DNA from: Enoplolaimus lenunculus | Lineage: Eukaryota; Nematoda; Enoplea; Enoplida; Thoracostomopsidae | Direction: 5' to 3' | NCBI GenBank assembly: GCA_030248215.1 | Contig: JASANG010002391.1 | Coordinates: 1-64,000, forward strand | DNA: 64,000 nt | In this document: positions 1-9,935 of the stretch, piece by piece | Numbering within the stretch: position 1 is the stretch's first letter | Layout of the letters: every line of letters starts with the position of its first letter | The notes under the pieces: model-generated | Told to the model about the DNA's origin: nothing | Databases searched by the model: none | What the model saw: only the letters and a program-made list of their open reading frames with translations | Translations under genes and position numbers: made by a program

Positions 1-237
1 CTGTTAATATATACATGGGCCTTGCGCTAAGTTAGCTATTAAACCACCTCTCCGCATATATACGAATATTTAGCATTTCAAACGTACCCTCATTGGTCTG
101 ACAGGCTAAATATTTGCCTTACTCGTTGTGTTCGCTTACAAAATACTTTTACACAAAGTTATAACCTCCTGAAACAAAATCACGGTTGCATCATCCCGTA
201 TTTAGGTGTTCCTCAAACGATACCACTTCAAACTTAC

Positions 238-835
238 CCGGACTAATCTGATAGCGTCCAGGTATCCGAAAACACCGCCCCATACCGGTAATAATCGACG
301 TTGCCCGTTCGCAACAATTAAATCGTACGTACTGTTGTTCGCACGACTTAATCAGCGAATTACAATTCATAGTAGTTTCGCCGACAAAATCGCCAAAACT
401 CACGTTCAGCCGTGCAAGCGTATCCGCAAGCAGGATCTGATACTCGTCGGAGCTATTGCGGACGGCGCGGTACACTACCGGATTCAAAAAATCATACTTT
501 GGATTGACAGGAAAAAATGCCCATTCAATATATTTTGCCAGATCCGGTGCGACTCGATATTTTTGGAGAAATTTTTGATTCAGCCGATTGAACGGGCAAA
601 TGGTGACGTCAGGCAGTTGAAGCTTTTCAGCTTCGTTCACAAAAAACGACGTCGCTACTGGTTGTTTGGTGTATTGTTGAATGATTTGAAATGTACCATA
701 GAGTGAGAAAAAGTTGCACACCAGAAGTGAGAGGACAAAAAATAACTTTTCAGGAGTACCTTTCGAACGAACAATTTCGCCCAATCCGTGAATGGTTGAC
801 GTTTCCATGAATTCTCGCCATGATGTTGTTGCCAT
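238..835 (-). CDS. DEG/ENaC (degenerin-type) sodium channel, first coding exon, partial
   Basis: N-terminal part of an amiloride-sensitive-type sodium channel, a trimeric plasma-membrane channel with two membrane segments and a large Cys-rich outer domain. Seen: a short cytoplasmic N-terminus with HGLGEIVRS (residues 16-24; the family has a conserved His-Gly gating motif here), TM1 at about 31-49 (LFFVLSLLVCNFFSLYGTF), then LPDVTICPFNRLN at 74-86, the usual start of the extracellular domain, and several Cys around 155-180. The ATG is in an ACAATGG context with an in-frame stop upstream. Coding ends at a strong donor (GTAAGT on the minus strand, first base 237), giving 199 codons plus one base; the frame runs on only briefly into the intron. 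The rest, including TM2 and the selectivity filter, lies beyond the left edge. Family call firm; subtype not assignable. Confidence 0.88.
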
Positions 836-860
836 TGTTGGTATATATTTAAAGTATTTT

Positions 861-1840
861 TATTACAGGAGTATACGTTTCGCAGGAGTACTCGTTGAAG
901 TCACGTCTAGCACGAGGACAATTAAGCTGCTTTAACCAGTGTTCAAAAGTACACGTTTAACAGGAGTGTGAAGTATCAAAGTAGGTTTCAGCACCGAAAG
1001 ATGGGTATAAAACAGGAGTATGGTGGAAATAGACGTAAAAGCGTTAGTAATTAGGTTTAATCCGAGTTTCAATAATTCAGCTTAAACGAGAGTACAAGGC
1101 CAACCGGACCGGCTTGTAAAATAGCAAGAATGCTATGCAATATATTTATAGCAGGAGGGTGAGTTAGCAGGCTTATAACAGGAGTTGAATAACAAAGTGT
1201 AAAACACATTAAGAGAGTTAACACTGGCGAGAGTTGTTAAATTAATAGCAGCTTCTCTAAGAGTATGTTTACAGGAGTGCAAGTAAACTTATTATAGATT
1301 TAACAGGAGTATGGCTGTAGGGTTAACATGAATGCTTGTAAGCGGGTATATCACGCGTTTTTGAAACAGTAAAGCTATCGCTCAGTTTTCGATATGCAAG
1401 CACCTGGAATTTTGGGCAATTTCGTGCTATTATAGTGAAATTTAAGAAATACGCTGCAAAAAACGGTGAGTCAAATTGACTTTCTCCGCAATAGGCTCTA
1501 TGGAACTACACAAACTGAGTCAAATTCGACATCGCCCTAGTAAAATTCAAATCACTCAGTCGAATGTTTGACGGTGACGAAGTCGAATTTGACTCATTTT
1601 TTGTTAGAGCCTATTTCAGAGAAAGTCAATTTGTCTCATCATTTTTTGCAGTGTAGTAAACGAAACGACTATGTATCATTAAAAATATATTTCCTTTGCG
1701 AGAATGAAATTAGGAACCGCACTTGCACCCAGTATCCTTATTAATGACTCTTGTATGGGTCTTTTCGGCATTTTTCACTCCGTTTCGAACACCGCCTTGA
1801 ATCTGACGTAACCAGAGTGACATGATTACAGGAGTAAAAA
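861..1840. repeat. Cluster of dispersed (A/G)CAGGAGT motifs
   Basis: The octamer ACAGGAGT or GCAGGAGT (once GCAGGAGG) occurs near 865, 882, 960, 1012, 1151, 1178, 1271, 1303 and 1828, always in the same orientation. It is often preceded by a T/A-rich stretch and followed by TATGG or similar. The spacing is irregular (20 to several hundred bp), so this is not an ordinary tandem array. It lies directly upstream of the DEG/ENaC start, so it could be a binding-site cluster or a decayed minisatellite; the sequence does not decide. Confidence 0.5.
1452..1653. mobile_element. Palindromic MITE (CACTGCAAAAA ends), copy 1
   Basis: A foldback element about 200 bp long whose two halves are near-complete inverted repeats. 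It starts CGCTGCAAAAAACGGTGAG and ends with the complement of CACTGCAAAAAATGATGAG; GAGTCAAATTGACT-type palindromic words recur inside. It is flanked on both sides by TA, consistent with a 2-bp target duplication. No coding capacity. Confidence 0.8.
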
Positions 1841-2009
1841 AATTGTATATACAATTTAACACTCTATTGCTGTACTCTTGAGTATTCATTAAAATAGTTT
1901 CCTATTAAAAACATAGTGTTCACTGAGCTCTATACGGCCTAAAACCTTCATGGTTCATAAAAACACGGCTGGTTCTAGTAAGCACGAAGCTACCGCATAT
2001 AGAAACTCA

Positions 2010-2207
2010 AGACCATGTATAGAACAGGGCCGGATTGTTTTCCGGAGGGGCTATAATAGAGTCAGTTTGAGCTTTAGACTAAATGTTTTGCTTAGGCTTA
2101 GGCTTTGGCTTAGGCTTAGGAATATGCTCATCCATACGCTTATGATTAGGCTTAGGCTTAGGCTTAGGCTTAGCATTATGCTTATACTCCTGTTCTGTAC
2201 ATGGGTC
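2010..2207 (+). mobile_element. Telomere-hexamer MITE, copy A, intact with 8-bp TSD
   Basis: Terminal inverted repeats resemble GGCCCATGTATAGAACAGGG (left AGACCATGTATAGAACAGGG; right TGTTCTGTACATGGGTC). The flanks carry a perfect 8-bp duplication GAAACTCA (2002-2009 and 2208-2215). The interior holds the family's subterminal CGGATTGTTTTCCGGAGG block, a GAGCTTTAGACT block and two arrays of the nematode telomere hexamer, including four perfect TTAGGC units at 2146-2169. Non-coding; transposase source unknown. 8-bp duplications are known for hAT, P, Merlin and some MULE elements. Confidence 0.85.
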
Positions 2208-2411
2208 GAAACTCAGAAACGTTGTTATTGAAACTAAAAAATTGTGGGGGGTGGACTGAAGATGACGCAACTCAGAAACTGACAAATTTAACGGGGGTAC
2301 CTGACGTAAATCGATGGAGCTTATCTGGTAAGTGCAAGTTGTCCTGACTTGATATGTTTTGGCAAATACCGGGGTTACAAGTTGCTGTCATAGGCACTGT
2401 ATGACAAAAAC

Positions 2412-2579
2412 GACCAATGTATAGAACACTGCCGTAGCAGTAGTATAAAGCATATTACTAAGCCTAAGCGTAAGAATGAGCTTATACCTAAAGCCTAAGC
2501 TTTAGCAAAAATTTAGTCAAAAGTTTAAGCTTATTCTATTGCAGTCCCGCAGAAAAACGTTCCATCCCTATAATGGGAC
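2412..2579 (-). mobile_element. Telomere-hexamer MITE, copy B
   Basis: Reverse-oriented, diverged copy of the same family. The left end GACCAATGTATAGAACACTG and a decayed right end (CCATCCCTATAATGGGAC) enclose degenerate CCTAAGC units. Flanks ACAAAAAC (2404-2411) and ACAAAAGC (2580-2587) match at 7 of 8 positions, again an 8-bp duplication. Confidence 0.7.
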
Positions 2580-3119
2580 ACAAAAGCATAGCGAAACATC
2601 CGTTTTGCAAGCGGGGTTCTGCAGTGTGGATTAGGGTGTTTTCTAAAACCAGTAAACGATCATGGAACGTATACCGAGTTGACGACGTGTCACGTCATGG
2701 GAAGCAAAAGGGGTGCATCTCAAAAACGTGCACATGATAACGGCAAGAAAACAAGGACAGATCATTGAGTTGAAATCAGTCGTATGGATGAAACTAACCG
2801 CTGGGTGAAACCAAGAGTCGATGATGCATACTTCAACAAGAGTATGCAACTGGATACATTATGTGTAGAAAAGAATGTACCCGGCGCGCGTTGCGTTTTT
2901 GCCCTACCCCCTTTTATTTAGAGGTAATACAACCTGCGCGAATCATGACACCTTATGTATCCGGTAACAAAGATTGCTCCGCTTATAGCTTAATTTATGG
3001 TTATTGCATGTGACAGCGACCCCCTTTAAACAAGGGGGGTCGGCCAAAAACGCAACGTCCGGTGGTACATTTTGTACTGTGCGAAACCCCAACAGTTGCA
3101 CATTCTTGTATCATGCATT

Positions 3120-3500
3120 CTTGGTGAAATTAACCGTTAGGCTGAAACCAACCGTTGAGGTGAATCCAGCCGTATGGGTGAAACTAACCGCTCAGTGAAA
3201 CCAATCGTTTGGGGGTGAAACCAACCTTTAGGGTGAAACCTACCGTTAGGGTGAAACCAACCTTTAGGCTGACACCAACCGTGAGGGTGAAACGAACCGT
3301 TAGGTTGAAACAAACCGTTAGGGTGAAACCAATCGTTGAGTCGAAACCAACCGTTGGGTTGAAGCTATCCGTTAGAGAGAAACCTGTGGAGTAAAACCAA
3401 CCACTGTAGTGAAATTAACCGTTTTGGGGAGAAGCGACGCGTCGGGGTGAAAATAACCGTTTGGGGTGAAACGAACCGTTGGGGTGAAACCAATCGTTAA
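3120..3500 (+). repeat. Minisatellite, about 18-bp unit
   Basis: About 20 imperfect tandem units of AACCGTTAGGGTGAAACC (18 bp, some 19 bp). It gives a long open frame of repeated VKPTVR-like residues in one phase only because the unit is a multiple of three; unit-length slips interrupt it. A few outlying units occur at about 2780-2815. I see no sign of a real gene. Confidence 0.8.
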
Positions 3501-3842
3501 GCTAGCAAGCCGGATATATTAAAACCCACCGTTGAGATGGTTGTAATACCAGGATTGGAATTATTAGAGGATGTATAAACCTTGTGTGGGAACAGTTTAG
3601 CAAATGTGTAAACATCAAATATATATTGTGCATAACTGTAACACTTCTACAGCAGAGCAGTTTGTTTAAAGAATAAAACCAAAATACCAAAACATTGCAC
3701 ACCAAGTTTTTTTCGGGACGAAAAAACTGAGTTATTAGCACCATGAATATCAAAATACATAAAAAATAATATAGCTATCGGGTAAAAATGCTGAACCAAA
3801 ATGAGAAATTTAGTGCAGCAGTTTTTGGAACCATAAATTTCT

Positions 3843-4077
3843 GGCCAATGTTACTTTTAGGGGCGTAACAGTACATATTAAGAGTATTCCTATAAGCATA
3901 ACCTAAGCCTAAGCGTTGCAAAAAGATTCTTAAGTCTAAATCTAAGTCGAAGCCTAAGCGAGGCAAAAATGTGTTCCTAAGCCTAAGCCTAAGCAAAAAA
4001 CGACGTAATCTAGAATCTAAACATACTCTTTTATAGACCCACCAGAAATCTGGACGACCTTTAAAGTAACATGAGCC
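3843..4077 (-). mobile_element. Telomere-hexamer MITE, variant-end subfamily, copy C
   Basis: The ends differ from copies A and B: GGCCAATGTTACTTTTAGGG on the left and the complement of GGCTCATGTTACTTTAAAGG on the right. The interior has three runs of CCTAAGC. The same ATGTTACTTTTAGGG end occurs at 46222 and 61635, so this is a distinct subfamily. Flanks AAATTTCT and AAATACTC share only AAAT, so the duplication is eroded or absent. Confidence 0.65.
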
Positions 4078-4370
4078 AAATACTCCAAAAGTCACAATCG
4101 TTTAGAAAATCTGTTGCTACAGATATTCCTCGTCTAAGCTTGATCTAAACTGGTTTGATATTACTTGAGTACCAACACGAAAATTAAACTGAAATCCCAC
4201 CAACGCGAACCAAATGAACACAATTGTGTTAATATGATTAATTATCATAACCAAAACGTCACACGGTATGGCACGTACTTAAACCTATGTGTCAAGCCCA
4301 GATGTTTGAGTACAATGGTAATTTGCAGTCGTAAACAGCTATAGACGACATCACAAATCATGTACGCAAC

Positions 4371-4534
4371 AAGACCCGTAGCCAGCTCACCTTGATAGGG
4401 GTAGGATAAAAAAATGTTCAGGAGGCAATATTAGGGTTTTCAATGGCGTGCAAGCAAAGCTAAAAATTTTTTAGGACAGGCAAAATTTTTTCCAGAGGGG
4501 TTGAACCGTCTGGCACCCTGTGGCTACGGGCCCG
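4371..4534 (+). mobile_element. CGGGCCCGTAGCCA-ended MITE, copy 1
   Basis: The left end AAGACCCGTAGCCAGCTCAC and right end TGGCTACGGGCCCG are inverted repeats of the family seen best at 63036-63177. The interior has CAATGGCGTGCAAGCAAAGC, also present in that copy. No matching 8-bp flank is visible. Confidence 0.6.
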
Positions 4535-4605
4535 CATGGAGCATGCGTTATCTACTTACACATTTCATATCTGCTTGGGACTGAACGCAATATGAAGTGT
4601 GAACG

Positions 4606-4770
4606 CTGGCCCGTAGCCAAGGGGGTCAGGTGGGCTCAGCCCGCCTGGCAAAATTTTGGCAACCCCTAGAAAATTTTCATCCTTTCTTGTAAGTCATTGA
4701 AACCCCTTGTATGCCCTTCATGAAAAATTTTTTAGCCTCCCTCTAGCATGGTGAGCTGGCTACGAGCCTG
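4606..4770 (-). mobile_element. CGGGCCCGTAGCCA-ended MITE, copy 2, opposite orientation
   Basis: Starts CTGGCCCGTAGCC and ends GGTGAGCTGGCTACGAGCCTG, so the GGTGAGCTGGCTAC subterminal block that is at the left of copy 1 is at the right here. The two copies lie 71 bp apart in opposite orientation, so this stretch could form a larger hairpin. Confidence 0.6.
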
Positions 4771-5243
4771 GTATGTTTTCGACTTGCTGGAAACCCAAAA
4801 ATGTGAGTACTTCTTCTATTCGTCAGTACCTTAAAACTGTCCCCGTTGTACCGGTCAGACTAAAAAAAATATTGCTCGCTACCGCTCGTTCGCAAAAACG
4901 ACCAATGATTCCCTCCGGAAATCCTGCCTACACCCACGTATCAGCACTAGACGGCAATTATGGTGCGCATGGGCTGTGTCGCCATTCCGAGCCGGTATTC
5001 TCCTCGTCCTAACCCCCCCTGGCAGAAAAATGTATCTACAACATTAACAGAATTCTAATAAAAAATTTTAATACCCCCTCTACTAAGTATTCCTATCAAC
5101 GGTTGATAGGCGTGCTTGGAACGTTTCGGTAACATTTACGAGTGGCCGCAACAGGTATATACGGCCAGTAGAAGGCATACATTAATGGAATAACTTTTCT
5201 TATCACCCTTTGCCCACGGTTAATTAGACGTACGAACCACCTG

Positions 5244-5444
5244 CACTGCAAAAAGTGAGTTAAATTGACTCTTTCCGAAATAGACTTTTCTGGACTACAC
5301 AAATTGAGTCAAATGCAACTCCGTCGGAGTAAACGTGCGTTTAAGTGATGCGAACTTGACTCACGGAGTCGAATTTTACTCAGTTTGTGTAGTCCCGTGG
5401 ATCCTGTTTCGTAGAGTCAATTTGACTCACCATTTTTTACGGTG
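5244..5444. mobile_element. Palindromic MITE (CACTGCAAAAA ends), copy 2
   Basis: About 200-bp foldback starting CACTGCAAAAAGTGAGTTAA and ending in the complement of CACCGTAAAAAATGGTGAG. Flanked by TG on both sides (5242-5243 and 5445-5446), the 2-bp duplication expected from the other copies. Confidence 0.78.
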
Positions 5445-5460
5445 TGGTTCCTATTTGTAT

Positions 5461-5626
5461 CGGGCCCGTGTCCAAGTGGCGCCAAAGGGGGGAGGCTCAG
5501 TATCCCTGGAAAAACGCTGTCCCGCACTTTTTAATCTTTCTTCTAAGTCAACCAAAACCCTTGTATGCTTCTCCTGAAACATTTTAGTCCCCAGCCCCCC
5601 AGTAATGTGAGCCAGCTACGGGTCGG
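5461..5626 (-). mobile_element. CGGGCCCGTAGCCA-ended MITE, copy 3
   Basis: Starts CGGGCCCGTGTCCAAG and ends TGTGAGCCAGCTACGGGTCGG. Interior similarity to 4606-4770 (CTTTCTTCTAAGTCAACC and CCTTGTATGC blocks) shows the same family and orientation. Diverged; no clear target duplication. Confidence 0.55.
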
Positions 5627-5702
5627 ATTCCAGTAGGATTGGGATGCTTAAACCCCCACATTCAATAACATTTTGTTCTTTTACGAATATTTAGTTATTT
5701 TT

Positions 5703-6085
5703 TTGTGGAACTGGAATAGAGCAAGCTTAAGCTTTAGACTATTTTTTTTGCTTGGCTTAAGCTAAGGCTTATGAATATGCTCACTCTTACGCTTGGGCTT
5801 AGGATTAGGCTTAGGCTTTTAGGAATATGATTATAATACCGTTGGCCCATGTATAGAACAGGGCCGGATCGTTTTCCGAAGGGGCTATAATAGAGTCAGT
5901 TTAAGCTTTCGACTAATTTTTCTGCTTAGGCTTAGACATAGGCTTAAACTTAGGCTTAGGAATAGGCTCATTGCGTACGCTTAGGCTTAGGCTTAGGGTT
6001 AGGCTTAGGAATATGCATATATTACTGTTCCGTCCCTGCTCTATACATGGGCCATACCGTTCCGCCCCTGTTCTTTACATTCGCC
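5703..6085 (+). mobile_element. Telomere-hexamer MITE, copy D, split by copy E
   Basis: The left part (5703-5843) has the GAGCAAGCTTAAGCTTTAGAC block followed by degenerate TTAGGC units. The right end (CCGCCCCTGTTCTTTACATTCGCC) resumes at 6062, after copy E. The two parts join in register with the family consensus once copy E and one ATACCGTT are set aside. The outer left end is eroded. Confidence 0.65.
5844..6053 (+). mobile_element. Telomere-hexamer MITE, copy E, intact, nested
   Basis: The best-preserved copy. It opens GGCCCATGTATAGAACAGGG and closes CCCTGCTCTATACATGGGCC, a near-perfect inverted repeat. It is flanked by a perfect 8-bp duplication ATACCGTT (5836-5843 and 6054-6061). The interior carries CGGATCGTTTTCCGAAGG, the AAGCTTTCGACT block and two TTAGGC-rich arrays separated by GCTCATTGCGTACGC. 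It is inserted in copy D, so the family has been active at more than one time. Confidence 0.88.
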
Positions 6086-6442
6086 ATTGATAGGTAGAAC
6101 CTTATTATTACAAAAATAATACTTTGACATGCAACTAAACCAGCTATGCATTACCGACCGCTGAGAAACGCCTCCAACGACCGTTTGCGTACAGCAAATA
6201 TTTTTTTCGATCACAACAGAAATACTCCGAAACAGACGGACTGTTTCGACGAGAAAGCGCTTACTGCGAGTTGCCTCAAGCGGTTTCTGCCCACTAAATC
6301 CTGTCAACGAAACACAAATTTGAAAATATTTTTCAAATTTGATTGCAATCCGACCAAATCCGTTTTACATTTTAGATTTAAAATCAGGAAAGTCTGCATA
6401 TTAATATTTATAAGCGGCCAACAACTGTCCGCTGTAGATTGT

Positions 6443-6640
6443 TGACAAAGGGGGCCCCACCCCTAAAGGGGGCCCCACCCCTAAAGGGGCCCCCGCTCTA
6501 ACCGATTGAAACAAAAACCGCCCCAGTTTTAAAATGCGTACGGTTTCTCGTTTGCTTCGCTCGCGAGTTTGGAGCCCCCTCACCCCGGAATTTGAGGGGA
6601 GCTCTCACCCCTGCCTTCTTCGGCACTGGTTGCGTCGTAA
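6443..6640 (+). repeat. GC-rich dispersed repeat, copy 1
   Basis: GC-rich island in AT-rich DNA: tandem GGGGGCCCCACCCCTAAA units followed by a segment ending CCTTCTTCGGCACTGGTT. An inverted, diverged relative lies at 11482-11680, where CCAGTGCCGG is followed by a G-rich tract and the same GCGAGCGAATCGAGCG-type word. No coding signal. Confidence 0.5.
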
Positions 6641-6649
6641 CTGCGTTCG

Positions 6650-8420
6650 ACCCTGGGTCGCCATCTGTTCGCCAGCTTGCGATGTACGTCTTACAAATTT
6701 GAAATGAATGATTATTAGTAGCTGTTTAGTTGCACCCAAGTGAAACTTTCGTTATATGCCAGGGTGTCACGCACTTTCACTGCGTATATCAAATAAGCAA
6801 TTCGTTACGCTTTGCGCGTACTGACTTAGACTCGGTACAATTTTATTGGTCCTAATACTTTTGTAGAACGATCTGTATACTATTAAAAACAAAGGTTTCT
6901 ACTGCAACGATGTCCAACATATGTGAGACGTTCCAACTTTAATAATATAGGCAATGTTGCCAATGTTGCTTCTCACATTTGTTCTTTAGCTCCCACGTAC
7001 GGTATACTATGAGCAATTTAGTGTACAATGGGTACTGATTAACAGATATGATGCTATGGCACGACACGTGAAAGCCCACACGAACCCCAGCGCCAAGCTC
7101 CACTGACTGAGTCGTTACCGTATACGCTTCCCATCCAAGAGATTGGGATTAAAACCCTAGCTTAAAACCACATTGATGGTATGAAATAGAAAATATTCAC
7201 GTGAGAAAAGGTTAAATTGTAAGGAGACATAAATATTATCAAGTTATGTCACCCAGGCAGCGCTGGATAAGATTGTTAAAAACACTCGTACACACAAGTT
7301 TTATAAAGAAAATTATTAAATTACAATCGAGACGGAATTTAAATTTTTCGCTGAATTTGACTAAAAAAACTGTGTCGGTTGACCGGTTTTCAGACAGAAG
7401 TTTCCGGGCTGAAAATATGGTTAAAATCTGATTGTTGTACCTAAGTTTCAATTGAATCAATGACTTCCGTTGGAAACGACGTCTTTTTTAACTTTAAATT
7501 TGATCGCAAACCACGTTTCAGAGAAACGGTGTCTGTGTAATTTGAAGGCCTTTAAAGCACCCTCAGATATAGCCTCACCTATTATGTTGTAGATACCCTT
7601 CTGGGCTGTGGTTAGATTGTTCGAGTCTCTATTCTCCTCAGGGCCGTGGCTAGATTGTTCGAGGCTCTCCCCAGACCAGAAAACTAACTCCCCGTAGATG
7701 GAAAATTGTGCAATTTATTATGTAATTTCCCCTCGTAAAGTTTGATATTTTTTCACTTTACGTGCTACGTATGAATACATTATATACTCTTGTAGCACCC
7801 TTTCGGATCTTGTTTCAGACAAAAACGTCCAACTGGACACCTTGCTCGCACCCGAGCAGGGAGTTTGGATAATTTTACAATAGTGAGTTACAGAAATTTT
7901 TCAAAAACCAGTGTGAGTAGCATAACTAGACACCGCAGCCAATTTTGATCAAACCATAAGGGGTATTCGCCAAGGATGAGTGGCAAGGATTTAAATCCAG
8001 TGTAACAACCTTATAAGAAGCTTAAAAACAAATTTTTGGCAACTTTTAACTGTTGTAAAAATGTGCAAATTCGGCATTATTTCACTAATTACCTAAATAT
8101 TGCTCCACATCCGGCTCGGGCAAAATTTATTCAGCTTTTACTTCCGGTTCCAGTAAAATTTCCGCTTCTGTTTGCATCCTGTATTAATACAGCAAACTAG
8201 TGATCTTACTTACAGAACATTTTGACGTCTGACATATAGAAAACAATACAGTAAAATATATAATTTTTCTGCTTATTTTTTGAGTAACCGATTTTTGATT
8301 GGATATTCAAAAAATAATATGACATATTAAAACAAAAATAGAAAAGATTAATATTGATGGCTTACTCTTACAGTTACGGCCTCAAGGCCCAACGCAGCCG
8401 AGAAATGTGCCTATAAACCG
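6650..8420. other. AT-rich intergenic DNA, no gene recognised
   Basis: No conserved coding segment on either strand; the frames around 7240-7460 are short and unlike any protein I know. Near 7605-7665 there is a two-copy repeat with the core GTGG(T/C)TAGATTGTTCGAG. Otherwise nothing supportable. Confidence 0.5.
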
Positions 8421-8507
8421 GAGCCATGTACTTGTAGGGGTGGGGGGTGTCGCTGTACCCCATAGGAGCCAGGTACTTGAAGGGGGTTGTCGCTGGACCC
8501 CATAGGT
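8421..8507 (+). repeat. Two-unit tandem repeat, 40-45 bp
   Basis: GGAGCCATGTACTTG...GTCGCTGTACCCCATA is followed directly by GGAGCCAGGTACTTG...GTCGCTGGACCCCATA. A G-rich tract in the middle accounts for the length difference. Confidence 0.65.
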
Positions 8508-9442
8508 TCCCTAAGCAATTTTTCACAGATGGATAAAAGGATAAGATAATTGCTTAAATTGTGTAGACGAAAAGTTGGGCATGGGCGCCATTATGCAGAG
8601 CCGGGAGGGGCAAAGGGATCATCGACCCATGGTGCAAAAATAGGCAAAAAATCGGAAAATTACTTTCTTTCTGTTTCAATTTCGAAGCGTTTGTTAAAAT
8701 AAGCTTAGACAACAACTGCATGTACTTTTGAAAATAGGAACGTGTCGTTTGCAAACTTACGAAAAATATCAATCAGCAAGCGCCCATAGCCGGTGAGAAT
8801 TTTCACATCGCGTACACAAATTAGCGTAAACTGCGCATTATTTCGCTCAAAAGTAAGATAAAAATATATTTCCGCAAACTGAACATCGACAATTATTTAT
8901 CGCTCTTGGAATTTTTCTGTCCACCGCCGACTAAGTTTTGTTTAAAATTATGCTGAATATATTGAAAAGCAAAAAAATAGACAAATTAACTGCGGAAAAA
9001 TATTAAAAATTGCTAAAATGTTATTTATTTTGTGTTCTAAAACTGTATATGAAGTACTGTGGTGATTTTAAGAGATTACAATTTTCAGCAAAACAATATG
9101 CATCATCCACTTTATCTTGCGCCCGCCGTGTGCAAAATTTAGCTCTCATTTTACTATTTACATCTAGCGAAAATCTTACCCAAGTCTAAATTGATAAGAT
9201 TTAAAATAAACATTGGTAAATTGAAACAGTTTTAATCGACTTTACACTCTATACTGTTCGATGTATTTTCTATTCTTGTTTACAATTGAAAAACGCACGA
9301 ATTGACAGCCTAAGCAAAAATATGGTCTAAAATTTAAACCCAATTTTTTGCACAGCCATCAAAAAGCGGACGGCCTTGAAGGTAACATGAGCTGCGAACC
9401 CCAGCTTGAATTCATGGGAGAATAAATAAAGGAGAAATATAA
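8508..9442. other. AT-rich intergenic DNA with one decayed MITE end
   Basis: No gene seen. Around 9305-9395 there is the right half of a telomere-hexamer MITE of the ATGTTAC-ended subfamily: CCTAAGCAAAAATATGGTCT, then GGACGGCCTTGAAGGTAACATGAGC. The left half is missing. Confidence 0.45.
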
Positions 9443-9826
9443 CAGTATTCAACCGGAATTCCTGTTCCTTCCGGAATTCCTGCAAAAATTCAATTTCTGT
9501 TCAGGTTTCTGTTCCTGCAATCAAAGATGCAGAAACCGGAATCTTTACGGTTTTGTGGCAAATTTTCAAATCATTCAAATATTGGAAACTTTGTTTTTGA
9601 AAAATTGTTATTTCGACAAGAGTGTTTTTGCAATTACTTCAACTTTATTAATAAACTGTTTCTGTTGTGTTTTCACAAAACTTGATGATGAAATAGCTGA
9701 AAATTCGCTTAAGCAATTTTTTGGCAAGTGTTCTAAAAAACCCAACAGTAATTCGGTGCCGAAAATTATTTTAAATTCTAGTTCCTGTAAACAAATTCTG
9801 TTACTGTTCCTGTTCTTGTTACGGCA
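9443..9826 (+). mobile_element. hAT-like non-autonomous element, CAGGGTTCAACCGG family, copy 1
   Basis: A dispersed repeat of about 370 bp, also at 18953, 31357 and 38263. The shared core includes ATTGGAAACTTTGTTTTTGA, AATAAACTGTTTCTG and CACAAAACTTGATGATG. The left end CAGTATTCAACCGGAATTCC is a decayed form of the family start. The right end runs into the TA microsatellite and is unclear. Confidence 0.65.
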
Positions 9827-9854
9827 AGATATATAAACATATATAAATGAATAA

Positions 9855-9857
<3 letters not shown>

Positions 9858-9932
<75 letters not shown>
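9858..9932. repeat. (TA)n microsatellite
   Basis: More than 30 nearly uninterrupted TA units. The apparent open frame of alternating Tyr and Ile across it is an artefact. Confidence 0.95.

Positions 9933-9935
<3 letters not shown>

Noticed and set aside
3004-3394. Plus-strand frames with VKPTVR repeats
   Set aside because: Produced by the 18-bp minisatellite; no start, splice or domain evidence.
3120-3500. CRISPR-like array
   Set aside because: Units are directly tandem with no unique spacers, and the genome is eukaryotic.
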